This document shows, piece after piece, positions 17,064 to 25,655 of a stretch of 64,000 nucleotides of DNA. Below the pieces are notes generated by a model that worked only from the letters and a program-made list of their open reading frames with translations, did no database searches and was not told where the DNA came from. This DNA comes from Streptomyces sp. NBC_01716 (GTDB taxonomy: Bacteria > Actinomycetota > Actinomycetes > Streptomycetales > Streptomycetaceae): contig NZ_CP109181.1 in the NCBI RefSeq assembly GCF_036248275.1, forward strand, positions 1,674,001 to 1,738,000. The letters run 5' to 3'. The number at the start of each line of letters is the position of its first letter. Position 1 is the first letter of the stretch. Both the position numbers and the translations under genes were made by a program.

Positions 17064-17315
17064 GAATGCTCCCGGGTGTGGGGGTTGCAGACGGTCGGGC
17101 GGGGAGCCGCGGACCGCTGCGAGACGCGGCAAAAGTAGCGACGGGCGCTCGTCCTCACAACGGCTGGACGGCGCCTTTCGTCGGAGATGAAATGTCTTGC
17201 TCCTGACAAGTCGGCACTCCACCATGGCGGGGCTGACAGTTCCTCACCCCGCCTTGTCCCCCACTCGTGCGCGCAGGTCCAGTACCCCGCGCACCACAGA
17301 GCGGAGAGAAGACCG

Positions 17316-18713
17316 ATGACCTTGATCTCAGGCTGGAGGCGCGGCCGGGCCGCGCTCCTCGGCACCGTGGTCGCCGCGTCACTGGCCCTCACCGGCCAGC
17401 CCGCGAGCGCCGCGCCCTACCCCGGCGGCGGCTCGGACGCCGCTGCCGGCACCGGCGTCATGAACACGGCGTTCTCGAAGGCCGCCGCCGAGTACGACGT
17501 ACCCCGTGATCTGCTCGTCGCCCTCGGATACGGCGAGACGCACCTCGACGGTCACGGCGGAAGACCCAGTCAGGCGAACGGCTACGGCGTGATGCACCTG
17601 GTCAGCCGGCCGAAGCACCAGACGCTGGAACGGGCCGCGAAGCTCACCGGCGAGTCCGTGGCCGAGCTGAAGAAGGACACGGCCGCCAACATCCGCGGCG
17701 CCGCCGCCGTTCTGCGCGCCGTCGCCGACGAGCAGGGCCTGGACGCCACCGACCGCGACTCGCTCGCCGAGTGGTACCCGGTCGCCGCCGAGTACGGCGC
17801 CGCGGCGAACGACCGGACGGCGCGGCTGTACGCGGACACCGCGTACGACCTGCTGAACAAGGGCCTGCGCGCGCAGGCCGCCGGCAACGAGCAGATCCTC
17901 GTCACGGCCCACAAGGTGACGCCCCACCGCGGCAAGTACGCGGGCATCCCCTCCGACTTCGGTGTGCTGAGCGACGACTACCCGGCGGCCCTCTGGGTCC
18001 CGGCGAGCACGTCGAACTACCAGACCGGCCGTACGTCGGCGATCAACAAGGTGGTCATCCACGTCACCCAAGGCTCGTACGCCGGCTCCATCAGCTGGTT
18101 CCAGAACCCGGCGTCCAAGGTCAGCGCACACTATGTGATCCGCTCGTCGGACGGCCAGGTCACCCAGATGGTCCGCGACGCCAACACCGCCTGGCACGCG
18201 CGCTCGGGCAACCCCAGCTCCATCGGGATCGAGCACGAGGGCTTCGTCGCCGACCCGTCCTGGTTCACCGACTCGATGTACCGCTCGTCGGCCGCGCTGA
18301 CCCGCCATCTCACCGCCAAGTACGGTATTCCGCGCACCCGTACGGGCATCGTCGGGCACAGCGAGGTACCGGGCAACGACCACAGCGACCCCGGGGCCAA
18401 CTGGAACTGGACCTACTACATGTCGCTCGTCAACGGCGGCACCGGTGACCCGGGCCCCGGTCCCGGCACCTCGTTCCCGACGTGGGGCACCGGCGTGAGC
18501 ATCCGTCAGGAGGCGACGACCACCTCGGCGCAGGTCGCGAGTCTGGCGGGACCGACGTCGGTCAAGGTCCAGTGCCAGAAGCGCGGACAGCTGGTCAACT
18601 ACCAGGGGTACAGCAACGACGCCTGGTCCTACCTGCCGGACTACGGCGGCTACATCTCGAACATCTTCATCGACGTCTCGGACTCGTGGCTGCCGGGCGT
18701 GCCCACCTGCTGA
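17316..18713 (+). CDS. Secreted N-acetylmuramoyl-L-alanine amidase with SH3-like domain
   Basis: The product has 465 residues. A signal peptide ending near 'GQPASAAP' is followed by a lysozyme-like helical region (about residues 50-190, 'PRDLLVALGYGETHLDGHGG'), then an amidase_2 domain with zinc ligands in 'KVVIHVTQGSYAGS' and 'GHSEVPGNDHSDPG'. The C-terminal 77 residues repeat the SH3-like domain of the divergent M23 protein. It should release stem peptides from glycan strands. ATG 17316 follows GGAGAG at 17302-17307. The 252-base gap between the two divergent starts probably contains both promoters. Confidence 0.88.
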   Translation: MTLISGWRRGRAALLGTVVAASLALTGQPASAAPYPGGGSDAAAGTGVMNTAFSKAAAEYDVPRDLLVALGYGETHLDGHGGRPSQANGYGVMHLVSRPKHQTLERAAKLTGESVAELKKDTAANIRGAAAVLRAVADEQGLDATDRDSLAEWYPVAAEYGAAANDRTARLYADTAYDLLNKGLRAQAAGNEQILVTAHKVTPHRGKYAGIPSDFGVLSDDYPAALWVPASTSNYQTGRTSAINKVVIHVTQGSYAGSISWFQNPASKVSAHYVIRSSDGQVTQMVRDANTAWHARSGNPSSIGIEHEGFVADPSWFTDSMYRSSAALTRHLTAKYGIPRTRTGIVGHSEVPGNDHSDPGANWNWTYYMSLVNGGTGDPGPGPGTSFPTWGTGVSIRQEATTTSAQVASLAGPTSVKVQCQKRGQLVNYQGYSNDAWSYLPDYGGYISNIFIDVSDSWLPGVPTC

Positions 18714-18746
18714 GCGTCCCAGCCGTAGCCGATGCACCACCGCCCC

Positions 18747-19748
18747 TCAGGGCGCGGGGCCGTCCAGCAAGGCCTTGCCCAGCTGGGTGCGGTGGTGCAT
18801 CATCCGGTTGCCGTGCCGGTGCGAGGTGAGCAGACCGGCCTCGCGGAGTACGGAGGCGTGGCGGCTCGCCGTCGAGGGAGCCATCCGCAGCGCCCCCGCC
18901 AGCCCCGTCGTCGTCATCGGCCGGTCGAGCAGTTCGAGCAGCCGGGCCCGCGAGGTGCCGATCAGCTGGGCCACCGGCCGCGTCGCCTCACCCTGCCGGG
19001 AACGCACCAGCCACCCGGGGGCCGGGGAGAGCGGGTGAACCAGCACCGGGGGAAGCTCGTGGTCGACCAGGGCCAGAGGCGTACCGACGCAGAAGAAGCC
19101 CGGCACCAGGGTCAACGTCTGCCCGGACAGCTGGAGTTCACGGCTGAGCGGGTACGGCGTGCGCAGGATCCCGTCCTCGCAGCGCCAGCCGGGCATCTCC
19201 TCGTAACTGGCCAGCAGCCCCTCCGCTCCCCCGCCCAGCGCCGCCTCGGCGCGGCGCGAACGGTCGGCCGCGGCCTGGGCGCGGATCGCGGGCAGATACG
19301 GCACCACGGCGACGGAGTAGTAGCGCCGCAGTGTCGAGCCGAGCCAGCGCAGCGCCTCCACGTCGCCCTCGGAGAGCCGCCGTACGGTGGCCGGGACCGA
19401 TCCGGGTCTGCGCGCGTAGAGTCGCGTGAGATCAGCGGCCAGGCGGCGGCGGGGAGTTGACAGCAGACGGTCCACACCGATGTCGAGGTCCAGCTCGCCC
19501 CGGCCGGGAGTGAGGAAGTCGGGGAAGTACTCGGCCGCGGGGCAGAGCAGCATCAACTCCCGTACGGCCGAGGCGAGTCCGGCGCGTTCCAGGGCGGTGC
19601 GGACCTCGCGCCGCCAGGGCGCGAAGGCCGGCGGGACGTGCTGGTTCTGGAGCAGATGCAGGCTGAGCGCGGCCTCCCACAGAGCGTCGGCTCCGTCCGC
19701 CACGCGCAGCCGGTTGAGCTCCCGTCCACGGAGATCGACTCGCAGCAC
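18747..19748 (-). CDS. ArsR-type winged-helix regulator (DUF5937-like)
   Basis: The product has 333 residues. The N-terminal 200 residues are a helical DUF5937-like region, and the C-terminal 80 form an ArsR-type winged helix ('TTTGLAGALRMAPSTASRHA' with 'SVLREAGLLTSHRHG'). No ArsR metal-binding cysteines are present, so the signal is probably not a metal. Regulators of this type in actinomycetes often control a neighbouring gene; the closest candidate is the divergent F420-type protein, 75 bases away. Confidence 0.78.
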   Translation of the reverse strand: MLRVDLRGRELNRLRVADGADALWEAALSLHLLQNQHVPPAFAPWRREVRTALERAGLASAVRELMLLCPAAEYFPDFLTPGRGELDLDIGVDRLLSTPRRRLAADLTRLYARRPGSVPATVRRLSEGDVEALRWLGSTLRRYYSVAVVPYLPAIRAQAAADRSRRAEAALGGGAEGLLASYEEMPGWRCEDGILRTPYPLSRELQLSGQTLTLVPGFFCVGTPLALVDHELPPVLVHPLSPAPGWLVRSRQGEATRPVAQLIGTSRARLLELLDRPMTTTGLAGALRMAPSTASRHASVLREAGLLTSHRHGNRMMHHRTQLGKALLDGPAP

Positions 19749-19822
19749 CTTGGACTCCCCCGGAAAGCCTGTGCGGTCAGGCCCGGATTCTAGCGGGGTG
19801 GCCGGCGTGTGAGGCTGGAGTC

Positions 19823-20197
19823 ATGAGCGAATTCAGCGAGGCCGAGCGCCTGTATCTCTCCTCCCAGCGGCTGGGGCGGCTGGCCACCGTCGATCCGAAG
19901 GGCCAGCCGCAGGCCAACCCGGTGGGCTTCTTCCCGCAGGCGGACGGCACGATCCTGATCGGCGGTTACGCGCTGGGCACCACGAAGAAGTGGCGGAATC
20001 TCCAGGCCAACCCCCTGGTGGGGCTGGTCGTCGACGACATCGTGAGCGTCAAGCCCTGGAAGGTACGCGGTGTGGACATCCGGGGTGAGGCCGAACTGCT
20101 CACCGGGCCACACGAGTTGGGGCCGCACTTCAGCGAGGAGCTGATCCGGATCCATCCCCGGAAGATTCACAGCTGGGGGCTGGACGAGACGGTCTGA
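19823..20197 (+). CDS. PPOX-class F420-dependent oxidoreductase
   Basis: The product has 124 residues, a compact split-barrel protein. 'LGRLATVDPKGQPQANPVGF' and 'GTTKKWRNLQANPLVGLVVDD' are hallmark segments of PPOX-class F420 (deazaflavin) proteins. The family reduces or binds varied substrates using coenzyme F420 and is typical of actinobacteria. The 3' end overlaps the convergent Ada-AlkA gene by 31 bases. The ATG is well placed. Confidence 0.87.
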   Translation: MSEFSEAERLYLSSQRLGRLATVDPKGQPQANPVGFFPQADGTILIGGYALGTTKKWRNLQANPLVGLVVDDIVSVKPWKVRGVDIRGEAELLTGPHELGPHFSEELIRIHPRKIHSWGLDETV

Positions 20198-21606
20198 CCG
20201 GCTCGGATCCTCAGGTGCCAGGCGGCGTACGAACGCCACGGGCGCCATGCCGCCCCGCGAGGCTCGTCGTCCGGCGCCACGTCCGGTGCCACGTCCGGGT
20301 CGCCCAGGCCGCGCATCCGGATGAGCGCCGCCGTGCGGGGCGTCACCCCGGGCACGGTGAGCAGCGCCCGCTCGGCCTCGTCGCGGCCGGCTCCGCTGTC
20401 GAGCCGTACGGTGCCGTCGGCGAGCGCGGTGGCGAGCGGGCCGGCCACCGGGTCGGTCACCAGGGCGGCGGGCGCGGGGAAGAGGCGGGTGAGTTTGCCG
20501 CAGGGGCGCTCGACCGTCTCCCCGTACGCCGCGACGAGCCGCCGCGCCCCGGCGGGACCGGCGTGGACGCGGAGCGCGTACTCCTCGGCGTCGGCGGCGC
20601 CCGGCGCCCGCAGCCCGGGGCGGGCCGCGACAAGCGGCGCGAGGAGGGGGTCGGCGGCGAGGCGTTCGTCCACGGCGTACGGATCGGCGTCGAGGTCGAG
20701 GAGCCGGCGCAGGCGTTGTACGGCGGTGGTGAGGTCGCGCAGGTCGGTGAGGTGGATCCGGGCCTCCAGCCAGCCGGAGCGGGCGCCCGTGCCCGTAGGC
20801 GGGAGGGATTCGTCGACCGAGACGATCCCGGGGCCGTGCGGCAGGCGCAGCGTACGCCGGTAGGTGCGGGCGCCCGGCCCGCCGGTGACCTCCTCGACAC
20901 AGGGGACGGCCTCGGCGGCGAGCAGGTCGAACATCTCGCGTGCCGCGTAGGCGCCGCGGTGGGCGAGCCGTAGCGGGATACCGGCGAGCGTAGGCGCCGC
21001 GGGGACACGCTCGCTCGGGCGGCGGGTGCGGCCTGGGCCGCTCATGCCGTTGGCGGACTCGGCGCGCAGGCCGCTCGGCGTACGGGCGTAGATCTGCCGG
21101 ATCGTGTCGTTGAACTGCCGCACGCTCGCGAATCCGGCGGCGAAGGCGATCTCCGTGACCGGCAGGGCGGTGGTCTGGAGCAGCGTCCGCGCGGTGTGGG
21201 CGCGCTGCGCGCGGGCGAGGGCGACGGGCCCGGCGCCGAGTTCGGCGGTGAGCTGGCGCTGGACCTGCCGGGCGCTGTAGCCGAGCCGCCCGGCCAGTCC
21301 GGGTACGCCCTCGCGGTCCACGACCCCGTCGCCGATCATCCGCATGGCGCGGCCGACGACATCGGCGCGTACGTTCCACTCCGCCGACCCGGGCACGGCG
21401 TCGGGCCTGCACCGCCGGCAAGCGCGGAAGCCGCTGCCCTGGGCAGCGGCGGCCGTGGGGTAGAAGCGGACGTTCTCGCGTTTCGGGGTGACCGCCGGGC
21501 AGCTGGGCCGGCAGTAGATGCCGGTGGTCTCGACGGCGAAGAAGAACGCGCCGTCGAATCGGGCGTCGCGGCTGGCCACCGCCTCGTACCTGGTCTCTTC
21601 GTCCAT
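20167..21606 (-). CDS. Ada-AlkA fusion: methylation-sensing regulator and 3-methyladenine DNA glycosylase
   Basis: The product has 479 residues. The order is an Ada zinc domain with four Cys ('YCRPSCPAV' and 'ACRRCRP'), an AraC-type helix-turn-helix (residues 85-180, 'ALPVTEIAFAAGFASVRQFN'), AlkA N-domain and a HhH glycosylase. In this fusion type, methyl-phosphotriester transfer to the first Cys activates transcription, while AlkA removes 3-methylpurines. Oddities: the hairpin reads 'VPGVTPRTA' where 'VPGIGPWTA' is usual, and the segment carrying the catalytic Asp is shortened to 'DPDVAPDVAPDDEPRG' with a tandem duplication (DNA 20268-20297). Glycosylase activity is therefore doubtful. The start is ATG 21606; 21660 is less likely. 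Confidence 0.85.
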   Translation of the reverse strand: MDEETRYEAVASRDARFDGAFFFAVETTGIYCRPSCPAVTPKRENVRFYPTAAAAQGSGFRACRRCRPDAVPGSAEWNVRADVVGRAMRMIGDGVVDREGVPGLAGRLGYSARQVQRQLTAELGAGPVALARAQRAHTARTLLQTTALPVTEIAFAAGFASVRQFNDTIRQIYARTPSGLRAESANGMSGPGRTRRPSERVPAAPTLAGIPLRLAHRGAYAAREMFDLLAAEAVPCVEEVTGGPGARTYRRTLRLPHGPGIVSVDESLPPTGTGARSGWLEARIHLTDLRDLTTAVQRLRRLLDLDADPYAVDERLAADPLLAPLVAARPGLRAPGAADAEEYALRVHAGPAGARRLVAAYGETVERPCGKLTRLFPAPAALVTDPVAGPLATALADGTVRLDSGAGRDEAERALLTVPGVTPRTAALIRMRGLGDPDVAPDVAPDDEPRGAAWRPWRSYAAWHLRIRAGQTVSSSPQL

Positions 21607-21674
21607 CACACCGTCCAGTGTGCGTCGCGCCGCACGACGGCACTCGCGGGATTCGGACACGGAGCTCCGGACGC

Positions 21675-21720
21675 CGGGGCGGGGCCGGACTCCCCTCTCG
21701 GAGAGCCCGGCCCCGCCCCG
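21675..21720 (-). terminator. Terminator of rsgA
   Basis: CGGGGCGGGGCCGG (21675-21688) is a perfect 14-bp complement of CCGGCCCCGCCCCG (21707-21720), with an 18-base loop. It lies 12 bases past the end of rsgA and before the Ada-AlkA gene on the same strand. Confidence 0.7.
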
Positions 21721-21732
21721 GTCACCGGGTAA

Positions 21733-22860
21733 CTACCGGGCACGCCCGCGCTTGGCCTCGCTGGCCGCGCGGCCCTCCGCGACCTTGAGCCGCCAGTCGC
21801 GCCGGATCTCGGCCCGCAGCCGGGCGTCGGTCTTGGCGACGATGCGCTGGTTCTCCCGCAGCAGCTTGCGGTAGCTCTCCAGCCGCCGCTCGGGCAGCGA
21901 ACCGTCGGCCAGCGCGGCGAGCACCGCGCACCCCGGCTCGCTGACGTGGGCGCAGTCGTGGAACCTGCACCCCTCGGCGAGCTCCTCGATCTCGGTGAAC
22001 ACCTGCCCCACGCCCTGCCCGGCGTCCCAGAGCCCGACACCCCGCAGCCCCGGGGTGTCGATGAGGACGCCACCGCCGGGCAGCACGAGGAGATTGCGGG
22101 TGGTCGTGGTGTGCCGGCCCTTCCCGTCCGCGTCCCGGGTGGCCTGGACCTCCATGACGTCCTCGCCGAGCAGGGCGTTGGCGAGCGTCGACTTCCCGGC
22201 GCCCGAGACGCCGAGCAGCACGCTCGTACTCCCCGATACGACGGCTGACAGCACGTCGACGCCTTCCCCCGTGGCCGCGCTGAGGGCGAGGACCTGCACA
22301 CCGGGGGCCGTGGTCTCGACGTCGTCGACGAGATACGACAGCCCTGTCGGGTCCGGCACGAGGTCGGCCTTGGTGAGCACCACGACCGGTTGCGCACCGC
22401 TCTCCCAGGCCAGGGCCAGGAAGCGCTCGATCCGCCCCAGGTCCAGCTCGACGGCGAGCGATACGGCGATGATCGCGTGTTCGACGTTGGCCGCGAGGAT
22501 CTGGCCCTCGGAGCGCTGGGACGAGGTGGAGCGTACGAAGGCGGTACGACGCGGCAGGAGCGTCCGCACGTACCGCGGATCGCCGCCGGGATCCACCGCG
22601 GCCCAGTCCCCGGTGCACACGACCTTCATCGGGTCGCGCGGCACGACGAACTCGGTGTCGGCCCGCACGGTGCCGTCAGGAGTGACGACATCGCACTGGC
22701 CCCGGTCGACCCGCACGACGCGGCCGGGCAGCAGGCCCTGCGCGGCGTACGGGGTGAACTCCGCCTCCCAGCCCTCGTCCCAGCCGTACGGGGCGAGCGG
22801 ATGAGCGGTGGAGGAAGCCTCGGAAGAGGCAGCAGAGAAAGACAAGGGGGAACCCTTCAC
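21733..22860 (-). CDS. rsgA: Ribosome small-subunit-dependent GTPase A
   Basis: The product has 375 residues. An OB-fold N-domain is followed by a circularly permuted GTPase with motifs in the order G4 ('VLTKADLV'), G1 ('GVSGAGKSTLANALLG'), G3 ('DTPGLRG'), and a C-terminal zinc knuckle ('CRFHDCAHVSEPGC'). It acts in late 30S maturation. The start is uncertain: GTG 22860 has no clear ribosome binding site, and TTG 22845, after AAGGG, may be the real one. A 23-codon ORF with its own strong ribosome binding site lies just upstream. The long in-frame extension to 23082 is rejected. Confidence 0.9.
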   Translation of the reverse strand: MKGSPLSFSAASSEASSTAHPLAPYGWDEGWEAEFTPYAAQGLLPGRVVRVDRGQCDVVTPDGTVRADTEFVVPRDPMKVVCTGDWAAVDPGGDPRYVRTLLPRRTAFVRSTSSQRSEGQILAANVEHAIIAVSLAVELDLGRIERFLALAWESGAQPVVVLTKADLVPDPTGLSYLVDDVETTAPGVQVLALSAATGEGVDVLSAVVSGSTSVLLGVSGAGKSTLANALLGEDVMEVQATRDADGKGRHTTTTRNLLVLPGGGVLIDTPGLRGVGLWDAGQGVGQVFTEIEELAEGCRFHDCAHVSEPGCAVLAALADGSLPERRLESYRKLLRENQRIVAKTDARLRAEIRRDWRLKVAEGRAASEAKRGRAR

Positions 22861-22909
22861 AAGGGCGGCCCCGGCGCACGCGCCGATCAGGCGCGAGAAG
22901 AGTGGAAGG

Positions 22910-22981
22910 TCAGCCGGAGACCACGGAGGTGACATGGACGACTCGCTGATCGCGGGCAAGGCCCAGCACGGAAACAGCCAT
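22910..22981 (-). CDS. Short upstream ORF (23 codons) before rsgA
   Basis: On the minus strand, GGAGGT is followed 9 bases later by ATG 22981. The frame runs 23 codons ('MAVSVLGLARDQRVV', then 'HVTSVVSG') and stops 49 bases before rsgA. The ribosome binding site is better than that of rsgA itself, which suggests a leader peptide or translational coupling. It resembles no leader I can name. On the opposite strand a GGAGGTGAC-ATG at 22934 also looks like a start but opens a Pro/Arg-rich frame into the next gene. Confidence 0.4.
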   Translation of the reverse strand: MAVSVLGLARDQRVVHVTSVVSG

Positions 22982-23076
22982 CGGTACACACCTCCCGGTT
23001 CACACGCACGGCCGACGGGACCGGACCGGCCCCTCGGAACAGGTGGGAACTTAGCGCGTCTCCCACCGGGCCCGCC

Positions 23077-23136
23077 ACCCATTTACCGCCGGCCGCCATA
23101 CCGCCCACCGATTTACCGCCGACCCATTTACCGCCG
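23077..23136. repeat. Four tandem 15-bp repeats
   Basis: ACCCATTTACCGCCG occurs at 23077-23091 and 23122-23136, with variant copies at 23092-23106 and 23107-23121. A fifth, weaker copy begins at 23137. The repeats lie between the end of the MmyB-type regulator and the rsgA leader, both on the minus strand. They are more A/T-rich than their surroundings. A minisatellite or a protein-binding array are both possible. Confidence 0.75.
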
Positions 23137-23142
23137 ACCCGG

Positions 23143-24012
23143 TCACCCCGGCTCCGCGTCCGCCGGCCGTGGCGGGGGCGGCGGGCCCGTCGGCAGGGCC
23201 GGTTCCGTGAAGTCGACGGGGATGCCCACGATCATCCGCAGTCCCGGGTTGGCCAGCGGCTCCAGTGCCTGGACCGAGACATGGACCCGGCCGGTGAGCG
23301 GCAGGACCATCGGGCGCACCGTTCCGTAGGGGTGCAGGCTCATCTCCGCGCGTTCGTCGCCGTCCCAGAGGCGGCGCACCTCCGCCGAGCGCCGGACACG
23401 GCGCACCACGCGCTGGATCGGGTCGTGCTCCAGGTCCACGACGGAGCTGCGGCGCAGCTCGGCGACCATGTAGGGCGCCCAGTGGGTCTCCCACTGCCGG
23501 CACTGCTCACGTCCCTGGGAGAAGGGGGCGAGCAGTTCCTCCATGACATTGACGCCGGGGCGCTGCATCCAGGGCCAGTGCCAGGCGGCGCGGCAGTTGT
23601 AGGCGAGAACGGTGTAGGTGTCGTCGCACCAGTAGGCGCCGTGGCCGATGCGGTGCAGCAGCCCGAGCAGGTCGTCGGGGACGTCCGGGTGTTCCGGGAC
23701 GGCCGTCCGCGGCGGCTGGTGACCGGACCACACGTAAAGGGCGGACGCCTCCGCCGGGTTCAGGTCCAGAATCCGGGCGCAGTCCCTGACCAGGTCCTTG
23801 CTGATCCGCCCCTCGCCGTGTTCGAGGCGCCGGTAGTGCCGCTCGTCCACTCCGAGCAGATCGGCCATGATCGACTGCGTGAGCTGTCCGCGGCGGTGCC
23901 GGTGCCGGGGCAGGTCCTTCAGCCCGGGAACGTCTTCCAGATTCCGGCGCGCCCGCCACGTACGCATGATCTTCTGCATGTCCGACTGAGGGGGCAGCTC
24001 CGCTTTTCCCAT
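23143..24012 (-). CDS. XRE-family regulator with MmyB-type ligand domain
   Basis: The product has 289 residues. The N-terminal helix-turn-helix 'SIMADLLGVDERHYRRLEHG' is followed by a PAS-like MmyB ligand-binding domain ('AYWCDDTYTVLAYNCRAAWH' and 'MVAELRRSSVVDLEHDP'). These regulators are numerous in Streptomyces, and some control nearby oxidoreductases. The likely partner here is the divergent ATP-binding protein, a pairing commonly seen in this genus. ATG 24012 has GGAGG 7 bases upstream; frames to 24207 add a non-family Arg-rich segment. Confidence 0.85.
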   Translation of the reverse strand: MGKAELPPQSDMQKIMRTWRARRNLEDVPGLKDLPRHRHRRGQLTQSIMADLLGVDERHYRRLEHGEGRISKDLVRDCARILDLNPAEASALYVWSGHQPPRTAVPEHPDVPDDLLGLLHRIGHGAYWCDDTYTVLAYNCRAAWHWPWMQRPGVNVMEELLAPFSQGREQCRQWETHWAPYMVAELRRSSVVDLEHDPIQRVVRRVRRSAEVRRLWDGDERAEMSLHPYGTVRPMVLPLTGRVHVSVQALEPLANPGLRMIVGIPVDFTEPALPTGPPPPPRPADAEPG

Positions 24013-24205
24013 CTCGCCACCTCCGGGCACGGGCCACCGGCGACATCGCCGCCTGCACCCCCCTTTTCCCATCGTGCCCCTCCGTGGCCGTGGCGGCGCG
24101 CGGAGGGACCGGACACCGGGGCGTCCGGTCACGATCACACCCTTCCCCGGTGTGCCGGCACGCGTTTGGGTGGGAGCTGGAGATTTTCGTTCCCAGGAGA
24201 GGACC

Positions 24206-24664
24206 ATGGAGATTCCGGCCGCTCAGCGCGCCGCACCCAGCCTGCCTCCCACCGGTGTACGGCACGTCTGGTGCCTGCCGGACACCGATCTGACGCAGGC
24301 AGCCGATGCCCGGCGGAAGGCCACCGGTGTGCTGGAGGGGTGGCGGCTGCCGCGCGCCACCGTCGACGACGCCGTCCTTGTGGTGTGCGAGCTGGTGACC
24401 AACGCGCTCCGCCACGGCCGCAGTCCGGTGCGCATCGCGCTCCACCGGGGGGTTCATCTGGGCCATGGCGCCCTGACGATAAGCGTCAGCGACCAAGGCA
24501 AGATCGCCTACCCGTCCGGCCCAGAGGAGGACCTGGTGCACGCCGGGGAGAACGGCCGGGGGCTGTCCATCGTGGCCGCGCTCGCCCAGGCCCACGGGTA
24601 CGAGGGGGGAAGCTCGACCACCTTCTGGGCCCGGCTGCCCACCCGTGCGGCGGACGGACTGTAG
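24206..24664 (+). CDS. RsbW-like ATP-binding protein (HATPase_c)
   Basis: The product has 152 residues, a second stand-alone GHKL domain. The N-box is 'LVVCELVTNALRHG', the middle is 'SVSDQGKIAYPSG' and the G2 box is 'GENGRGLSIVAALAQAHGY'. ATG 24206 follows AGGAGAGG by 3-4 bases. It is divergent from an XRE regulator gene, an arrangement repeated many times in streptomycete genomes and thought to form small signalling pairs. The kinase substrate is unknown. Confidence 0.8.
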   Translation: MEIPAAQRAAPSLPPTGVRHVWCLPDTDLTQAADARRKATGVLEGWRLPRATVDDAVLVVCELVTNALRHGRSPVRIALHRGVHLGHGALTISVSDQGKIAYPSGPEEDLVHAGENGRGLSIVAALAQAHGYEGGSSTTFWARLPTRAADGL

Positions 24665-24714
24665 TCGTCCGCCTCGGCGCGGAGCCCGTGGGTGAGCCGT
24701 GATGTGATGGTTCC

Positions 24715-25128
24715 GTGGGCCGCGCCGTGGAGGAGACCAATCGCCGCATGCTGCGGGTGCGCGACGCGATGGACCGTGACTACGCGCAGCCGCTGGACGT
24801 CCCTGCCCTGGCCAGGATCGCCCATGTGTCGCAGGCGCATTTCACTCGGACCTTCCGCGCCACGTTCGGCGAGACCCCGCACCGTTATCTCCAGCGCCGT
24901 CGGGTCGAGCGCGCGATGTTCCTTCTGCGGGAGACGGACCGCGCCGTGACGGACATCTGCTACGAGGTCGGCTTCAGCAGTCCGGCGACCTTCAGCCGCA
25001 CCTTCCGCGACATCGTCGGACGGCCGCCGAGGACGTACCGCAAGGAGGTGGCGGCGGCCGTCGCGTACGTACCGTCGTGCTTCACGAAGGCGTGGACGAG
25101 GCCGAGCACCGCCGCCGGTGTCGACTGA
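24715..25128 (+). CDS. AraC-family regulator (single DNA-binding domain)
   Basis: The product has 137 residues. It is essentially one AraC domain with two helix-turn-helix motifs: 'LARIAHVSQAHFTRTFRATF' and 'ICYEVGFSSPATFSRTFRDI'. It lacks a sensing domain. The next gene, 48 bases downstream, encodes a VOC-superfamily protein, and such AraC-VOC pairs recur in actinomycetes; it probably controls that gene. GTG 24715 lies 50 bases after the kinase-like gene, so the three may form one transcript. Confidence 0.85.
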   Translation: MGRAVEETNRRMLRVRDAMDRDYAQPLDVPALARIAHVSQAHFTRTFRATFGETPHRYLQRRRVERAMFLLRETDRAVTDICYEVGFSSPATFSRTFRDIVGRPPRTYRKEVAAAVAYVPSCFTKAWTRPSTAAGVD

Positions 25129-25176
25129 GCAGTTCTGGACAAGTTTTCACCCCCCTCGGGCCGTAACGTGACGCCC

Positions 25177-25587
25177 ATGTTCAACGCACTCACGATCTCG
25201 CAGATTTACGTCCTCGATCAGGACGAGGCACTCGACTTCTACGTCGGCAAGCTCGGTCTGGAGGTCCACACCGACGCCGACCTGGGCTTCATGCGCTGGC
25301 TGACCGTCAATGTCCCCGGCGTGCCCGACAGACAGATCCTCCTGGAGAAGCCGGGCCCTCCGGCGATGTCCGAGGAGACCGCACAGCAGGTCCGTGAACT
25401 GGTGACGAAGGGCGCGACGGGCGGCTCGCTCTTCTTCACCACGGACGACTGCCGCGGGACGTACGAGACGCTGAAGGGCCGTGGCGTCGAGTTCACCGAC
25501 GAGCCCACCGACCGGCCGTACGGCATCGACTGCGGGCTCCGCGACCCGTTCGGCAACAGCATCCGCTTCTCCCAGCCGAAGTCGTAG
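25177..25587 (+). CDS. VOC-superfamily (glyoxalase-like) protein
   Basis: The product has 136 residues and a single glyoxalase/bleomycin-resistance fold: 'LTISQIYVLDQDEALDFYVG' at the start and 'GIDCGLRDPFGNSIRFSQP' at the end, giving the usual betaalphabetabetabeta modules. The substrate is unknown. It follows an AraC regulator and may be its target. ATG 25177 is preferred to GTG 25168. Confidence 0.85.
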   Translation: MFNALTISQIYVLDQDEALDFYVGKLGLEVHTDADLGFMRWLTVNVPGVPDRQILLEKPGPPAMSEETAQQVRELVTKGATGGSLFFTTDDCRGTYETLKGRGVEFTDEPTDRPYGIDCGLRDPFGNSIRFSQPKS

Positions 25588-25655
25588 GCGCTGGGGCCGA
25601 GGCGGGGCGGGGGCCGGGGTCGCCGAGCGGCTCGGGGCGGCGGCAGGATGGCCGT

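Noticed and set aside
17064..17315. A ydaO-type c-di-AMP riboswitch before the cell-wall hydrolase genes
   Set aside because: Such switches often precede Streptomyces wall hydrolases, but I could not find the conserved ydaO core on either strand.
22934..23329. Plus-strand ORF after GGAGGTGAC-ATG at 22934
   Set aside because: The start looks ideal, but the frame runs antisense into the MmyB-type gene and encodes the Pro/Arg output of the 15-bp repeat. The strong ribosome-like site is probably chance.
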